From Agrostemma githago (taxonomy: Eukaryota; Streptophyta; Magnoliopsida; Caryophyllales; Caryophyllaceae), in assembly GCA_958450325.1 (NCBI GenBank), contig OY288257.1:59039938-59103937 (forward strand): a stretch of DNA of 64,000 nt. The letters are read 5' to 3'. The notes beneath the pieces are model-generated. The model worked only from the letters and a program-made list of their open reading frames with translations. It searched no databases and was not told the DNA's origin. Numbering within the stretch: position 1 is the first letter of the stretch; the number at the start of each line of letters is the position of its first letter. Positions 58,419 through 64,000 of the stretch are shown piece after piece. A program made the translations under genes and the position numbers.

Positions 58419-59467
58419 CTACACTTGAAAACCGACCCCGGCTCCCCCAACTCCACCACCTCCCGAATTATCATCATTTGGATTACGGAAGTTAGTGAAG
58501 TTAAACGGACTACAGTTCTGAGTTTGTAATACCGTGTTAAGCGCTGACATGAGCTGCTGTTGTTGTTGCATGAGCTCCCGGGTCTCCTCTCTAAAGCGCC
58601 TGTTCTCTTCTTTCTCCTTCTCTAATGCTTCCAAAATTTTGTTTTGAAATTCTTCTGCCCGTTTTTCTTGTTGTACAAGAATACCGGGACGATAAGAGCA
58701 CGAAGCATTCCCCTTATTCTGTGCAGGGGGGGGGGGTGGAGTACAATGGACCGGCGGATCCAACTCCGTATACATGGCCCTTCTTGAAGCCCTCGGCCGC
58801 TTCAAACCAAAGTTGGTCGTCCTCTTTTTCTGTCCCCTCCTCCTCGTTTTGTTTCTTCAGCTCTTCAAATCGTTCCTATTAGCAAACAGAGGAAGGTAAT
58901 GTTTAGGAACAAGTTATAACTAATTTATTAAGGAATTTTAAGATAATCTCTATAATTAACTAAATTAACACTTACAAATGTCGCCTTTGCCTTTTGACTG
59001 GTAAAAACTCTTTTACCGTCGACAACCTTAGAGTGTATGGCTTCCGCGAGCTCGGCCGCACTGGGCCTCCTACCACCGAGTTGCTCCATCTAAGAAGACA
59101 AATTATTACTATCATCTTCAAAAAACATATTAATAAAAACATTATGGAACATTTTAATATATTTTGTCATTACCAGCCTGGACGCATGTTTAGTTGCCTT
59201 GATCGACCCCCCATGATGAGTAGGGCCAGGCTGTGCACAAGCTTTATTTGCCGCAGCTGTCCTTGATTTCTTCAGAAAAGCCTTCGTCTTCCGTCTCGCC
59301 AACAAGTCCTTGTAGACTTGTGGCACCATCCACCCTGGGCAATCCTTGTTCTTGCCATTCCTTAGTTCACAGATGTCGTTAACGGTGTCTTTTATCCGTT
59401 TACGTGCTTCGACATCGTATCTCTCTCTAACTTGCTCTTCATCCTCGGGCTCCCATGAGCAGTAGCC
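58419..59467 (-). pseudogene. En/Spm-type plant transposase-associated protein (Transposase_24-like), frameshifted
   Basis: Minus-strand exons 59467-59174, 59089-58976 and 58875-58419. Encoded features: RYDVEARKRIKDTVNDICEL, MVPQVYKDLLARRKTKAFLKKS, HHGGSIKATKHASRL, LGGRRPSAAELAEAIHTLK, WFEAAEGFKKGHVYGVGS and a C-terminal coiled coil with EKEEN and QQQQQ. The order fits the plant Ptta/En/Spm family, the second CACTA gene rather than the DDE transposase. A 10-C run at about 58728-58737 breaks the frame between GVGSAG and the coiled-coil part, and the 5' part is cut at the (TA)n side. Confidence 0.72.
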
Positions 59468-59540
59468 CTGACATTGTGACCGATCATAATTTAATAATTA
59501 CATATTAAGAAAAAATTCAAATAACAATTAAAAGTGCATA

Positions 59541-59608
<68 letters not shown>
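59541..59608. repeat. (TA)n tract
   Basis: TA run joining the CACTA fragment to the foldback element. Confidence 0.92.

Positions 59609-64000
<4,392 letters not shown>

Larger units (their letters stand above)
57488..59540. mobile_element. CACTA (En/Spm) element fragment
   Basis: Begins with the canonical CACTACAAGAA terminus at 57488. A subterminal region (57528-58070) carries about twenty CGGTCGGT/ACCGACCG words, as in CACTA subterminal arrays. A minus-strand En/Spm-type gene lies at 58419-59467. The other end is missing: the sequence enters a (TA)n tract at ~59541. No TNP2-type DDE transposase is present. Confidence 0.82.

Overview
Eukaryotic nuclear DNA from a flowering plant. Evidence: GT-AG spliced genes with AT-rich introns, a plant-type DBP10/RH29 helicase, tau-class glutathione S-transferases (a plant-specific class), a plant F-box gene, and plant families of Ty1/copia, Athila (Ty3), MULE, hAT, CACTA and Stowaway elements. 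A eudicot is likely; recurrent ACTCCGTA-type words and the repeat style suggest Caryophyllales, but this is a weak inference.

Layout. 0.5-10.6 kb: a complete 11-exon DEAD-box RNA helicase gene (RH29/DBP10 type, + strand). 10.8-11.5 kb: a hAT MITE with perfect target duplication. 12.4-13.7 kb: an intact two-exon tau GST (+). 13.9-15.1 kb: an intact single-exon F-box gene (-). 16.8-22.7 kb: a repeat block holding a solo LTR, then a damaged copia element whose right LTR stops at a (TA)n tract. 22.7-34.0 kb: two (TA)n-bounded MULE-like elements head to tail. The first carries a spliced FAR1/MULE transposase-SWIM gene (+) converging on a spliced Ulp1-like gene (-); the second is its internally deleted derivative. 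34.5-41.6 kb: a minus-strand tau GST whose single intron hosts a 4.46-kb MULE (MuDR DNA-binding domain joined to a plant mobile domain), plus an extra orphan GST second exon. 42-45.6 kb: intergenic repeats. 45.7-49.4 kb: a (TA)n-bounded element that has captured part of an EXORDIUM-like gene, then a third copy of the FAR1 element cut off by Athila sequence. 49.4-54.2 kb: an Athila fragment with gag-protease and ORF-1 but no reverse transcriptase. 54.2-57.5 kb: nested MITEs and a small unrecognised gene fragment. 57.5-59.5 kb: a CACTA fragment. 59.6-64 kb: a foldback element and a fourth FAR1-element copy, both in (TA)n/(GA)n tracts, running off the window.

Two patterns tie the window together. 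First, a group of elements with related ends (roughly GAGGTTCNAATGAGTCC) sits only inside (TA)n tracts, so successive insertions form chains separated by (TA)n. Second, the missing half of the copia right LTR, with the matching 5-bp target duplication TTATG, lies inverted at 45.6 kb next to another (TA)n tract. This implies a ~23-kb inversion with both breakpoints in (TA)n, and undoing it puts both GST genes in the same orientation. The FAR1-element family also carries dozens of GTTACTTTAAT-like words confined to its introns and spacers, with orientation flipping near the middle of the element.

Intact host genes appear to be the helicase, GST1, the F-box gene and probably GST2. Essentially all transposon reading frames seen here carry at least one lesion. 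All calls are by eye; no alignment or database search was run.
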